A stretch of 64,000 nt of DNA from Mesostigma viride (Eukaryota > Streptophyta > Mesostigmatophyceae > Mesostigmatales > Mesostigmataceae): NCBI GenBank assembly GCA_009746045.1, contig RPFO01000156.1, positions 5,625,900 to 5,689,899 of the forward strand, read 5' to 3'. Shown piece after piece: positions 12,001 through 20,825 of this stretch. A program made the translations under genes and the position numbers. How positions within the stretch are numbered: the stretch's first letter is position 1; each line of letters begins with the position of its first letter. Below the pieces are notes generated by a model. That model worked only from the letters and a program-made list of their open reading frames with translations, had not been told where the DNA came from and did no database searches.

Positions 12001-15000
12001 CTATTTGGGGTGTTCTGTCGTACCTTCTGCTCCCGCTCTTGCCCACGTTATTCGATCCAGTACTATTTGGGGTGTTCTGTCGTACCTTCTGCTCCCGCTC
12101 TTGCCCACGTTATTCGATCCAGTACTATTTGGGGTGTTCTGTCGTACCTTCTGCTCCCGCTCTTGCCCACGTTATTCGATCCAGTACTATTTGGGGTGTT
12201 CTGTCGTACCTTCTGCTCCCGCTCTTGCCCACGTTATTCGATCCAGTGGGGTGTTCTGTCGTACCTTCTGCCCCGCTCTTGCCCACGTTATTCGATCCAG
12301 TACTATTTGGGGTGTTCTGTCGTACCTTCTGCTCCCGCTCTTGCCCACGTTATTCGATCCAGTACTATTTGGGGTGTTCTGTCGTACCTTCTGCCCCGCT
12401 CTTGCCCACGTTATTCGATCCAGTACTATTTGGGGTGTTCTGTCGTACCTTCTGCTCCCGCTCTTGCCCACGTTATTCGATCCAGTACTATTTGGGGTGT
12501 TCTGTCGTACCTTCTGCTCCCGCTCTTGCCCACGTTATTCGATCCAGTACTATTTGGGGTGTTCTGTCGTACCTTCTGCCCCGCTCTTGCCCACGTTATT
12601 CGATCCAGTACTATTTGGGGTGTTCTGTCGTACCTTCTGCTCCCGCTCTTGCCCACGTTATTCGATCCAGTACTATTTGGGGTGTTCTGTCGTACCTTCT
12701 GCTCCCGCTCTTGCCCACGTTATTCGATCCAGTACTATTTGGGGTGTTCTGTCGTACCTTCTGCTCCCGCTCTTGCCCACGTTATTCGATCCAGTACTAT
12801 TTGGGGTGTTCTGTCGTACCTTCTGCTCCCGCTCTTGCCCACGTACTTCGATCCAGTACTATTTGGGGTGTTCTGTCGTACCTTCTGCCCCGCTCTTGCC
12901 CACGTACTTCGATCCAGTACTATTTGGGGTGTTCTGTCGTACCTTCTGCTCCCGCTCTTGCCCACGTTATTCGATCCAGTACTATTTGGGGTGTTCTGTC
13001 GTACCTTCTGCTCCCGCTCTTGCCCACGTACTTCGATCCAGTACTATTTGGGGTGTTCTGTCGTACCTTCTGCTCCCGCTCTTGCCCACGTACTTCGATC
13101 CAGTACTATTTGGGGTGTTCTGTCGTACCTTCTGCTCCCGCTCTTGCCCACGTTATTCGATCCAGTACTATTTGGGGTGTTCTGTCGTACCTTCTGCCCC
13201 GCTCTTGCCCACGTTATTCGATCCTGTACTATTTGGGGTGTTCTGTCGTACCTTCTGCTCCCGCTCTTGCCCACGTTATTCGATCCAGTGGGGTGTTCTG
13301 TCGTACCTTCTGCTCCCGCTCTTGCCCACGTTATTCGATCCAGTACTATTTGGGGTGTTCTGTCGTACCTTCTGCCCCCGCTCTTGCCCACGTTATTCGA
13401 TCCAGTACTATTTGGGGTGTTCTGTCGTACCTTCTGCCCCCGCTCTTGCCCACGTTATTCGATCCAGTACTATTTGGGGTGTTCTGTCGTACCTTCTGCT
13501 CCCGCTCTTGCCCACGTTATTCGATCCAGTGGGGTGTTCTGTCGTACCTTCTGCTCCCGCTCTTGCCCACGTTATTCGATCCAGTACTATTTGGGGTGTT
13601 CTGTCGTACCTTCTGCTCCCGCTCTTGCCCACGTTATTCGATCCAGTACTATTTGGGGTGTTCTGTCGTACCTTCTGCTCCCGCTCTTGCCCACGTTATT
13701 CGATCCAGTACTATTTGGGGTGTTCTGTCGTACCTTCTGCTCCCGCTCTTGCCCACGTTATTCGATCCAGTACTATTTGGGGTGTTCTGTCGTACCTTCT
13801 GCTCCCGCTCTTGCCCACGTTATTCGATCCAGTGGGGTGTTCTGTCGTACCTTCTGCCCCCGCTCTTGCCCACGTTATTCGATCCAGTGAGTAAGAATGT
13901 GTTTTTCCAGAGGGGTAGAGCCTTTCCAGGATATAGGGGGATGCCTAGGATGGGCTTATCGTCCACCTGCGTTAGTAGGTGTTCGATGTCCACATGCATC
14001 CACAGTCTACCGTCAAAGGACGTGTGTTCGTTTTCTCGCCCGCAGGCCATGCGCTGGGTTGGTGTGGTGCTCGAGTAATGCCTGCCCATTCCACTGAACT
14101 GTGCTATAGTGTTGCCATTTGCTATCGTGCCACCATTTGCTACCGTCTGGGACCGGCAGGCCGTGCGCTGGTTCGGGCTCGTGCTCGAGGAGTACCTGTG
14201 TGTGTGCGCATTCCACCGGCGCCAGCTGCTCATCCAGAGCGACATGATGTCGCAGCTCGTGGCGATCGCGCGCGAGGTCAAGTCCCTTCCCCACGCCGAG
14301 CGTGACAAGGGCCTCCCCGAGCCCATCATCCGCGGCCTCCAGGCCGTGGACGATGCCATGCAACGGGGCCTTGTGTCCTCGCAGCGCGTCCACGAGGCTT
14401 CTTCTTTCCTCCGCAACGATGTGGCCCCCGCATCGAGTGCCGCCACGCCCTCAGCAGCGACCGGGGCCGGGCCCGACAAGCCCTGGCTGTCCGGCAGCAG
14501 CCAAGGGGCCGGGGGGGGAGGTCTCCCACCGAGCAATGGGGGCGTGCCAGGGGATACCCGCCTCAGCCATTCTGCTGGTGCTGGCACGCTTTCGAGCTTG
14601 TCCGAGCCCAGCTTGGGCAGCAGCTCGTTCCATTCCTCCGGGGGGCAGCAACCGACGGGGCGGAGGCCGCGCCCCGGAAGCGCCCCGGGCTACATCCTCC
14701 CCTATACCAACGGCCACCCGCCCCCCCTCCAGCTGGCATCGGGCGGGGCGGACGAGCCCGAATTCGACAAGCTCCCTTGCGGCGTTAAAAAAAGCGACGC
14801 GGGGGGCGGCCTGTCCGTGCGCCCTGAACGGCGTCGGGTCTCCGAGGGTGTCCCATGGGAGCGGGAGGAAGACCGGTCCAGGGGGGTCGTAGGGCCAGAA
14901 ACCAAGGGGGCCGGGGGGGTCGATAGTAAAGGGGGGTTGATGGGGGGAAAGCGACTGCCTGAGGGGGACCGGGAGGCGACTGGCTTGTCCAGCGTGTCGT

Positions 15001-17576
15001 CGTCGGCATCAAGTGCCGCTGCTACTTCTAGAGCCGCGCAGTCTGGAGAGGTACCCTGCGAGACGGCTGGCGTGTCCACCGTGCGGACGTACCAGCTTCC
15101 GCTGGACCCCAGTCTGGCGGTGAGGGGGCTGGACGTGTCGCGCTGCCGCTGCCTCAAGAGCAAGAAGGCGCCGCTGCTGCTCGTGTTTGACAACGCGGAT
15201 GACGCCGGGGACCAGATCCATGCCATTCTCAAAGTGGGCGACGACCTGCGGCAGGACATGCTGAGCCTAAGGGTAAGAGGGGGGGGGGTCAGGGTAAGGG
15301 GGGGGGGGGGGGGGGTACATGCCATAGTATGTCCTTGCCTGTGGCAGGAAGTGCTGAGCCTGAGGGTAGGAGAAGGGGGGGGGGGGGGCGGGCGATAAAT
15401 GGGAGTGTTGGGAAACCTGCGGGTTTTGGGCGTATGTGCGGCAGGAGAGGCTGAGCAAGGGTAGTAAGGGTAGTAGGGGAGGGGAGCCAGCTGGTTTTGG
15501 GCGTATGTGCGGCAGGAGAGGCTGAGCAAGGGTAGTAAGGGTAGTAGGGGAGGGGAGCCAGCTGGTTTTGGGCGTATGTGCGGTAGGAGAGGCTGAGCAA
15601 GGGTAGTAAGGGTAGTAGGGGAGGGGAGCCAGCTGGTTTTGGGCGTATGTGCGGTAGGAGAGGCTGAGCAAGGGTAGTAAGGGTAGTAGGGGAGGGGAGC
15701 CAGCTGGTTTTGGGCGTATGTGCGGCAGGATGTGCTGAGTCGAAGGGTACGGGGTGGGGGGAGTCGTGCAGGGTGATTGGCATTGTGCGTGCGTTTGTAT
15801 CCTTGTCTGCGGCAGGACGCACTAAGCGTGCGGGTAAGGGGGGGGGGAGAGGGGGGCAAGGGGCTTACGGGGGAGGAACGGGAATTCATGGGGGGTGGGT
15901 GGGCGGCTTGATTGGTACTTGTTTGTGGCAGGGCATGCTCGCCCTATGGGTCGTGGGGGTGGGTGCGGCTAAATTGTGAGGTTGATTGACAGGTACAGTG
16001 TTTGGGGGGCATGGGTGGGCGATGAACTAGCTGGCGCTTGGGTGCAGCAGGGCGCAATCTTTGTGTTTATCATGTTTGTTTTTATTTGTTATGTCATTAT
16101 ATGAAGAGACTAGCATGGCACTCTGCGGCATGGCCCCACGCATGGCACACAAGTATTTACGTATTTGGGGCACAGTCAGCTGACTGGGCGTTGAGTCGGG
16201 TGTAGTCTACGCACATAGGATAAAAAGGAGGTGCGTGGACGGTGGGGTTCTTCGCATGTGGATGTTCCCACATTCCTCCCACATTCCTCCCACCCTCTTG
16301 TTCTTGTTGGGCAATCGAGAATGTCCAACAAGGGCGCATGGTTGTCGCCGCATTCGTGTGCGACATTGGGAAGGGTCTTCCCCTTCACCCTGTGTGGGCC
16401 CTCGGTGCTATGATAGTCCGGTGGACTGTTAAGAACATTCTTCCCGAATCTTATAATGTAATCTAGTATATGGGACATTAATCATACTACAGCAGTTTCT
16501 TGCCTCTCCACGCTTCCTGTTGTAACAACGGCAGCCAACATTGACGCCATCTATGCGGGGTCATATTCGGCCCACTCTACGCCCGCGTATGCCTTCCCAC
16601 ACCCGCCCATGCCTCACCAATGCCTTCCCTCGCCTTCCCTTGCCTTCCCTCGCCTTCCCTTGCCTTCCCTCGCCTTCCCTCGCCTTCCCTCGCCTTCCCT
16701 CGCCTTCCCTTGCCTTCCCTCGCCTTCCCTTGCCTTCCCTCGCCTTCCCTCGCCTTCCCTCGCCTTCCCTCGCCTTCCCTCGCCTTCCCTTGCCGTCCCT
16801 TGCCTTACCACCCCCCCGCCTGCCTGCCTCCCCTCCTGCAGATGCTCAAGATCATGGCTAACCTGTGGCGCCGCGAGGGGCTTGATATGCGCATCAACGC
16901 GTACGGTTGTGTGGCCCTGAGCGCCGAGGTGGGCCTGATCCAGGTCGTCCGCCCCGCGGAGACGATTGCCAACATCACCAAGTCGGCCGGCGGCGTCGCG
17001 GGTGCGTTCGGGAAGAACCACATCAGCAACTGGCTCCACGCGCACAACCCTGGCCGCGCAGAATACGCGGCCTGTGTGGAAAACTTCCTCTACTCGTGCG
17101 CAGGGTACTGCGTGGCAACGTACGTGCTCGGTGTCGGTGACAGGCATAACGACAACATCATGCTCACGCACTCGGGCTGCCTGTTTCACGTCGACTTTGG
17201 CCACTTCCTCGGCCACTTCAAGTCCAAGTTTGGGTTCAAGCGCGAGAAGGCGCCGTTTGTGCTCACGCCGGACTTTGCGCATGTAATGGGCGGGCCCAAG
17301 GGCGCGGCGTTTGCGCGGTTTAAGTCCGTGTGCTGCCAGGCGTACAACGTGCTCCGGGCACACGCGCACCTGTTCATCAACCTTCTCTCGCTCATGACCA
17401 ATCACGGGATTCCGGAGCTGCGCGGCGAGGGCGACGTCCAGTTTTTGCGCGACTCGCTTTGCCTGCACTTGACCGAGGAGCAGGCGGCGGCCCATTTCCA
17501 GGAGCTGATCCAGCTCAGCTTGAACGACACGCGCACGCGCGTCAACAACGCCATCCATATTTTCGTGAACAGTTAG
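40..17576 (+). CDS. Class I phosphoinositide 3-kinase catalytic subunit (p110-like), 5' partial, six exons visible
   Basis: Joined exons 40-73, 1086-1511, 2966-4390, 5088-5228, 14160-15272 and 16842-17576 give about 1290 residues. In order they show the end of an adaptor-binding-like domain, a Ras-binding domain, a poorly conserved stretch where a C2 domain should lie, the PIK helical domain and a complete kinase domain. Family knowledge: class I PI3Ks phosphorylate PI(4,5)P2 at the plasma membrane downstream of Ras and receptors. Class I is chosen over class III (Vps34) because of the ABD/RBD-like start and the basic activation loop KSKFGFKREKAPF. It is chosen over class II because the protein stops shortly after the kinase domain, with no PX or second C2. 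Introns 1-5 have GT-AG ends and are phase 0. The gene starts upstream of the window. Odd points are long Gly/Ser/Pro-rich insertions in exons 3 and 5, and repeats in every intron. Exon borders are by eye; no transcript was available. Confidence 0.85.
74..1085 (+). repeat. PI3K intron 1: two tandem repeat arrays
   Basis: Bases 267-450 hold three copies of a roughly 62-bp unit starting GCTGTATCTGTCATCTTTGC. Bases 677-1085 hold five copies of an 82-83 bp unit (starts 677, 759, 842, 925, 1008; the last is 78 bp). Each unit of the second array begins with AG followed by a copy of the first bases of exon 2, and the array runs straight into the real exon at 1086. No other gene is seen here. Confidence 0.85.
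1086..1511 (+). CDS. PI3K exon 2: end of adaptor-binding-like domain and start of Ras-binding domain
   Basis: 142 codons, acceptor AG at 1084-1085 and donor GT at 1512. FRESVADVYQWAVSR (residues 4-18 of the exon) matches the pattern at the end of p110 adaptor-binding domains. After a Gly-rich linker, the segment around LAFYCHRDAGVLDLLEETLRR followed by LEYIFK has the beta-alpha-beta look of a PI3K Ras-binding domain. The exon ends inside the strand that normally reads KV-C-GR. The poly-G stretches at about 1265-1320 encode the Gly linker. The 3' edge is echoed twice in the following intron. Confidence 0.7.
1512..2965 (+). repeat. PI3K intron 2: donor echoes, 15-bp repeat and 20-bp minisatellite
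   Basis: Degenerate copies of the exon 2 end with its GT donor lie at 1592-1618 and 1690-1713, about 97 bp apart. Four 15-bp units of the GAATGTGCCGGTA type lie at 1870-1920. A minisatellite of about 31 copies of a 20-bp unit (CATCCTCCCATCACGTCTTA and variants) runs from about 2120 to 2800. A copy of the start of exon 3 lies at 2859-2880. Long open frames over this array are products of the stop-free repeat and are not genes. Confidence 0.85.
2966..4390 (+). CDS. PI3K exon 3: end of Ras-binding domain, long linker, PIK helical domain
   Basis: 475 codons, acceptor AG at 2964-2965 and donor GT at 4391. The start, AEYLEESAPLCAYTYVQ, completes the RBD (compare the p110 pattern of a conserved Tyr-x-Tyr before the last strand). 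From about residue 330, LLWSHRHHVWSLSHSLP, then ALELLSISNALNDP and ADILPQLTQ, are the PIK accessory helices. Residues 85-310 are Gly/Pro/His-rich, including a run of four His, and no clear C2 domain can be read. A further intron could hide here: GT at 3216 (CCCGAAG/GTGAGG) is a good donor, but the frame stays open so I kept one exon. Confidence 0.7.
4391..5087 (+). repeat. PI3K intron 3: donor echo and purine-rich repeats
   Basis: Bases 4414-4442 copy the end of exon 3 (GACATCCTGCCGCAGGTCAC) just 24 bp after the true donor. A GGT run lies at 4470-4505, and two copies of a unit with AGAAGCAGTAGGTGTAG lie at about 4525-4625. A G-rich run lies at 5010-5055 just before exon 4. No coding content is seen. 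Confidence 0.75.
5088..5228 (+). CDS. PI3K exon 4: end of helical domain
   Basis: 47 codons, acceptor CAG at 5085-5087, donor GT at 5229. Joined to exon 3 it reads LPQLTQ then TLMTRGKCSLALARFLVARM, followed by GHVMFWHLKAEM. This is the standard p110 junction between the helical domain and the kinase N-lobe (pattern LALARFLL...GHFLFWHLKSE). The phase is 0 on both sides. Confidence 0.8.
5290..5475 (+). repeat. Short tandem repeat, AAGGGCACGAGGGC type, in PI3K intron 4
   Basis: About fifteen imperfect units of 8-16 bp built from GGGCACAAGGGCACGAGGGC follow one another shortly after the exon 4 donor. This is a non-coding minisatellite. Confidence 0.8.
5722..5890 (+). repeat. Two-copy tandem duplication of about 77 bp in PI3K intron 4
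   Basis: The segment ending ACCACAATGGATTCATAG occurs twice (about 5738-5810 and 5811-5890), each preceded by GGCAGTAGACAGG and GGCATGGTTGGT. It lies just upstream of the giant 62-bp array. No coding content. Confidence 0.75.
5993..13887 (+). repeat. Giant 62-bp minisatellite (about 128 copies) in PI3K intron 4
   Basis: The unit begins ACTATTTGGGGTGTTCTGTC and ends TTATTCGATCCAGT, 62 bp in all. Recurrent variants are a 55-bp unit lacking ACTATTT, a 61-bp unit with CTGCCCCGCTC, and 62-bp units with CCCCC for CTCCC or TACTT for TTATT. Variants cluster: ACTT units lie mostly at both ends, the middle is homogeneous (for example 8880-9300 and 11520-12240), and CCCC/CTCCC units alternate near 11150-11550, which suggests a dimeric higher-order unit. 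62 is not a multiple of 3 and the unit lacks stops in all three forward frames, so frames of over 2600 codons appear on the plus strand. They are artefacts. Confidence 0.97.
14046..14080 (+). other. Echo of the PI3K exon 5 start with its acceptor
   Basis: Bases 14043-14080 copy CAG plus the first 30-35 bases of exon 5 (GCCATGCGCTGGGTTGGTGT here, GCCGTGCGCTGGTTCGGGCT in the exon at 14160). The copy then reads into TAA. The acceptor CAG is kept. It lies 114 bp upstream of the real exon start. Confidence 0.8.
14160..15272 (+). CDS. PI3K exon 5: kinase N-lobe with a large low-complexity insertion
   Basis: 371 codons, acceptor CAG at 14157-14159, donor GT at 15273. It begins AVRWFGLVLEEYL, the pattern that follows FWHLKSE in p110s. 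It ends with KSKKAPLLLVF (ATP-site lysine region) and KVGDDLRQDMLSLR (the conserved GDDLRQD loop). Between about residues 85 and 300 lies a Ser/Gly/Pro-rich insertion with no domain that I recognise, so the N-lobe is split by roughly 215 residues compared with animal p110s. Both exon ends are echoed in the flanking introns. Confidence 0.8.
15273..16050 (+). repeat. PI3K intron 5: 70-bp tandem array and repeated donor echoes
   Basis: The last 25 bases of exon 5 plus the donor recur as degenerate copies at about 15341-15369, 15437, 15509, 15579, 15649, 15719, 15810 and 15930. Most have the form GCGGCAGGA, then GCTGAGC, then GGGTA. The middle five sit inside a 70-bp tandem unit that starts GTTTTGGGCGTATGTGCGGC (about 15422-15730). 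Long G runs lie at 15278-15318 and 15370-15390. Confidence 0.85.
16051..16621. other. Rest of PI3K intron 5, no gene seen
   Basis: AT-richer intron sequence between the echo array and the pyrimidine minisatellite. I see short open frames only, none with domain similarity, and no clear tandem repeat. Confidence 0.6.
16622..16800 (+). repeat. 10-bp pyrimidine minisatellite before PI3K exon 6
   Basis: About 18 copies of CGCCTTCCCT or TGCCTTCCCT precede the acceptor CTCCTGCAG at 16833-16841. The tract may act as an extended polypyrimidine tract. All apparent reading frames here are repeat artefacts. Confidence 0.9.
16842..17576 (+). CDS. PI3K exon 6: kinase catalytic C-lobe and stop
   Basis: 244 codons after the acceptor CAG at 16839-16841, ending in TAG at 17574-17576. 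MLKIMANLWRREGLDMR continues the GDDLRQDMLSLR of exon 5. GVGDRHNDNIML holds the catalytic Asp (exon residue 100, base 17139) and Asn. HVDFGHFLGHF holds the metal-binding DFG (residues 118-120). KSKFGFKREKAPFVLT is a basic activation loop as in class I enzymes that use PI(4,5)P2. The last residues resemble the short C-terminal tail of class I enzymes. All catalytic residues are intact, so this exon looks functional. Confidence 0.92.
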   Translation: MLKIMANLWRREGLDMRINAYGCVALSAEVGLIQVVRPAETIANITKSAGGVAGAFGKNHISNWLHAHNPGRAEYAACVENFLYSCAGYCVATYVLGVGDRHNDNIMLTHSGCLFHVDFGHFLGHFKSKFGFKREKAPFVLTPDFAHVMGGPKGAAFARFKSVCCQAYNVLRAHAHLFINLLSLMTNHGIPELRGEGDVQFLRDSLCLHLTEEQAAAHFQELIQLSLNDTRTRVNNAIHIFVNS

Positions 17577-17732
17577 ATACAGATCAGGGACTGTGGTGGG
17601 GTTCATGTTGCGCGGTTGTGTGGCGTATAAGTGCCGCACCTGGACAATTTTGGACTAACTTGAAAAATACCTTGTGTGTATAAGTAGGTAATGCGACCGC
17701 GGACTGGCCCGCCCGTGCGTATCGTGGAGCGC

Positions 17733-17775
17733 ATTAATTAATTAATTAATTAATAAGCACGTGACTGCGTCACGT
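17733..17775 (-). repeat. (TTAA)n LINE-type tail in inverse orientation
   Basis: A run of ATTAATTAATTAATTAATTA is followed by GCACGTGACTGCGTCACGTG, a short hairpin. Elsewhere in the window this kind of tail closes LINE-like elements (hairpin then TTAA run), so this is read as a minus-strand 3' end. It lies about 160 bp after the PI3K stop. Confidence 0.5.
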
Positions 17776-17984
17776 GGGTGCCAATACAGAGCAAAGGAAC
17801 CTTCAACCCTATATACACAGCGAGAAGGAGGGAGGGTGCCCTAGCTTCTCTCACTGCCGCAAGTGGGCAGGCCACAGAGCGCTCTCTCCACAGCATGGTG
17901 CATGCCAGGGCGCAACACTGTGGGTGCAATACAACCAGTGCAATACCATAGGTAGGCTGACGCATAGCTTATAGACTGTACCTC

Positions 17985-18490
17985 GGCATGCCATATATCA
18001 CCAGCACCATTAAGAAGCGGCGCCTGCAGCTAGTAGGGCACTTAGCTCGCACCAACCAAGTAGACACCTCACGTGGCCCCCCCGCGGGACTGCGCCCAGC
18101 TCAGCCTGGCTGGCACCTCCTTACGTGGGCCGGGCCCGGCCTGTGATGCTAGACGCCGCAAGGCCCGCACCTTCAAAGAACAGCTAGTAGAGGACATGGG
18201 GGGCCTAGGCCGCTCCGTGATTTGGAAAAAGATGATGGACAAGGCCAAGTGGGCCCAGGTCATAGAGGACAACAAACCCCCTCCCGTGGGAAAGCGCCCG
18301 CATGTGCAAACATACGGGAAGCACGCCAGACAGGTCCCCTAGGGTAGAGAGCTTACACTAGTTGTAGATAGATGTTGTAGATAGATTAGACCGGTAGGAC
18401 TGTTTGCACCCATCCACCCATCCATCGGGGTTAATGCTCCGTGACTCCCCAACGGGAGCACAGGTCTAATTAATTAATTAATTAATTATG
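17985..18490 (+). pseudogene. 3' end of a LINE: ORF2 C-terminal remnant, hairpin and TTAA tail
   Basis: Three-frame reading from 17988 gives KKRRLQLVGHLART, like the RRRLLFAGHLARTDQ of the remnant at 20849-21740. Such GHL-R motifs follow the RT domain in many LINE ORF2 proteins. A second frame (18073-18342) continues with a Lys-rich tail, so at least one frameshift separates them. The 3' flank at 18434-18462 is the hairpin sequence found at the ends of the ORF1-only elements, followed by TTAA repeats to 18488. Strongly 5'-truncated and dead. Confidence 0.6.
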
Positions 18491-18667
18491 CTACAAAGGT
18501 GAGGTGGGCTCAAGACGTCGGCTAAGGCGCAAGCTGATGACCACAAGGTGCCAGAGCTAATTGAAGGTACTATAACGCTGTGCGCTAATATCATTTCAAG
18601 TGCTGTAATGCCTATAAGCTATCCCATAATCGATATTGCCCCCATCTAGACAACTAGCTTGAGTGCT

Positions 18668-18810
18668 CTATCCCGGGGGAGCCCGGGGGGGCTTCCACAG
18701 TTTCTTGCTGACATAAAGGTCCCCGCCCCGCCAGTACACTTGGCCGGCTTCTCGGGGTTGGTCTTGTGGCGGATGTAGTCGGGCCACTGATCGTGGAGCG
18801 CATGCCCCAT
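18668..18810 (-). pseudogene. ORF1 C-terminal fragment of the LINE-like family
   Basis: On the minus strand, KVYWRGGDL-like sequence (here VYWRGGDLYVSKKLWKPP) matches the end of the ORF1 proteins at 42436 and 44493 (VYWRGGDLMINHKMWTPPAG). Only the last 40-50 residues remain and the upstream frame is broken. It is diverged from the other copies and may belong to a sister subfamily. Confidence 0.6.
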
Positions 18811-19227
18811 TTATTGCTGCAATTGAATACGATATCCGTGCATTATTTTGCATCTTGAAGCGGTCGTACAATACGAGGTAGAAATTGAGACAGTTATGCA
18901 CGTGTAAGCATGTGCGGGGGCTTGCAGCCGACGGAACGCCAGGCAGCTGTATGAGGCATGTATACGTGTATAGTACGTACTGGGCCGAGAATTGCGCGAT
19001 GGTCTGGCTAGAAATTTACGCTTTAATTGCAGGCAGAGGACAATATCTGCAGATGTCATGGTGCAGGATGAATTGTGGGTGCAAAATGCAACAAATAGGC
19101 TGACACAATCTTTGCAGATCGTGTGTGCGCTTCCTCATAGGCGGTACCTTGGGAGCCGAATATGAAGACCTCTGGACCGGGGCCTGAGGGCTTTTATAGG
19201 GACATTGTATAGTATATTTTCATTGAG

Positions 19228-19540
19228 AATGATAAATTAGGGAGGTGAGATTGGCATGCAACATAAGGAAAAACCCGAAAAGTGGAAGAACCCTGAAGAA
19301 GCTTATAGTAATCTGACACAGATATCCAACTGAAGGATCACGCCAGCTGCACAAGGTACAACTAACTACATCACAAAACTACGACACGCAGCAACACCGC
19401 TGCAGGCCCACCATGCAGGCCTGGCTGGGAGGGATCCACACCGCATGGGTCGCGACAAAGTCGGCCCGGGGGCGGCGGAGTAACACATCAGCCACGGCCG
19501 GTGCGAGTGAGGGCGAGTGACAGGCGCTGGTATAACTAGT
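19228..19540 (-). repeat. 3' end of an endonuclease-type LINE, 5'-truncated
   Basis: This stretch is colinear with 25826-26162, for example GATAAATT...GGAGGTGAGA, CGACAAA...GTCGGCCCGG and CGACAGGCGCT / GACAGGCGCTGG. The latter is the 3' part of a degraded minus-strand LINE, so this copy also runs on the minus strand and is cut off near 19540 at its 5' side. It holds only the last codons and the 3' UTR. Confidence 0.55.
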
Positions 19541-19910
19541 ATATCAAGGAGACAACCAGCTCAGGCCAGAATTCGGGAGAATCCGGACCATGGTAGCTCG
19601 AGCCTGCCATTATCTTGTCCGCGTTTTCGAGTCGCGTTCAGGATGATGAATATGAATGGAGATGGAAATGTGGAGCCTTGTTGTGCATTGAAATTATGGC
19701 TGGCTTACGTGTAGAGCGACTATATGACCTAGACGGTGGGGCCGGAAACAGCTTGGTTGATCAGGGCGTGTGTTTCGAGCCTAACTGGCCGGATCGAGTG
19801 TCTAGCTAGTGGTGAGCACCATTGCCATGCGATCGCTCTCCCACCATATACGAGGAAATAACCGCGCAAATGGAAAACCACTGAAAAGGTCTAGCTAGTC
19901 AGTCATTACG

Positions 19911-20680
19911 TTAGCCATGCCATGTTTCCAAACGTCCAAGAACTGTACACAGTGCAAAGGCAAAAATCCGGAGGACAGCACTTTCAAATGTGCGGCGGGA
20001 ACCAACTGCTAGCGTATGCCAGAAAACATCGTGTTGCTGCAGCGACACGACGGTGTGGACAACAAATCCAGTGCCAAGCGCGGAACGGCCGCACCGGAGA
20101 TCTGGCATCACAGGGTCCAGATGTGCGGAGATACTACGCGATCCAGCTAGCCGGTCCACGACGTGTTTGTAGAGCTTGTACCAAGGGGCAGCACCGAACA
20201 GATGTGGGTGACGTTGCAAATGAACACCCGACTTGACGGAGCATAATTGTGTCTCGGTCATATAGTCTTTGACCAACAAACGATGCAAGAGTTCAACAAG
20301 AGTCGTGATGAAATCGACACGATTATTAAGAACAAAGACGGGAAAAACGATGCAACTGACTAAGAACAACACCATATTTTGCTGTGTGGGAAAGGAGACT
20401 GTGAATACCGGGGTAGCGAATAAAAGGAATTTGCTGATATTTAGGATCCTTGCGCTTATCATAGACAGCCGTACGCCAGCCCTTCTTGTTATGGGTAATG
20501 TAAAGATCAAGGTAATTGCAACTACGTGTAGTATCCGCCGACGTGAGCTTTAATGTGAGGGACGCTTGCCAGGTAGATAGATGCCAGGCAGACCGGCCAG
20601 GCTGCTGTGATATACAAATGGGTTTCGAAATCAGGGTTGTCGAAAGCGATGACATCATCAATGTATATCGACATGTGTGG
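19911..20680 (-). pseudogene. Reverse transcriptase remnant with a YIDD box
   Basis: Reading the minus strand from 20680 gives SIYIDDVIAFDN, the F/YxDD catalytic box of an RT. A shifted frame then gives YLDLYITHNKKGWRTAVYDK and IPFIRYPGIHSLLSHTAKYG, and a third frame gives FITTLVELLHRLLVKDY and HLQRHPHLFG. The order YxDD, then a Leu-Asp-Leu segment followed by a YDKR-x-DPKY segment, resembles a group of RTs distinct from LINE ORF2 and closer in style to Penelope-like or related RTs; I am not sure of the exact group. At least two frameshifts make it dead. Confidence 0.55.
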
Positions 20681-20825
20681 ATAAAACGCCTGATGAGAAC
20701 ATCATCATTTGAGGCAATGAGATTCTCCTGCTGGTATATAGTATATTTTTATACCCATGCATATATGCAGGGTATGGCTATGCCCAGATTACTTGCCCAC
20801 GCTCCTTGTTATGACATGCTCACAT

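Noticed and set aside
6060-13632. Series of 74-154 codon frames on the minus strand (MGKSGSRRYDRTPQ type)
   Set aside because: Same minisatellite read backwards; the start and stop come from the unit itself.
5993-13887. CRISPR array
   Set aside because: The whole 62-bp unit is repeated with no unique spacers, and the host genes have introns, so this is a eukaryotic minisatellite.
5838-14078. Open frames of 2600-2750 codons on the plus strand
   Set aside because: They cover the 62-bp minisatellite in all three frames at once, because the unit has no stop and its length is not a multiple of three. The protein is only the unit read in rotating frames.
14702-15889. 395-codon minus-strand frame, Pro/Ser/Thr-rich
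   Set aside because: Antisense of PI3K exon 5 and of the 70-bp repeat in intron 5; no independent domain.
16541-17639. Frames over the CTTCCCTCGC repeat, including a 341-codon minus-strand frame
   Set aside because: Part repeat artefact, part shadow of PI3K exon 6, whose own frame has all kinase motifs.
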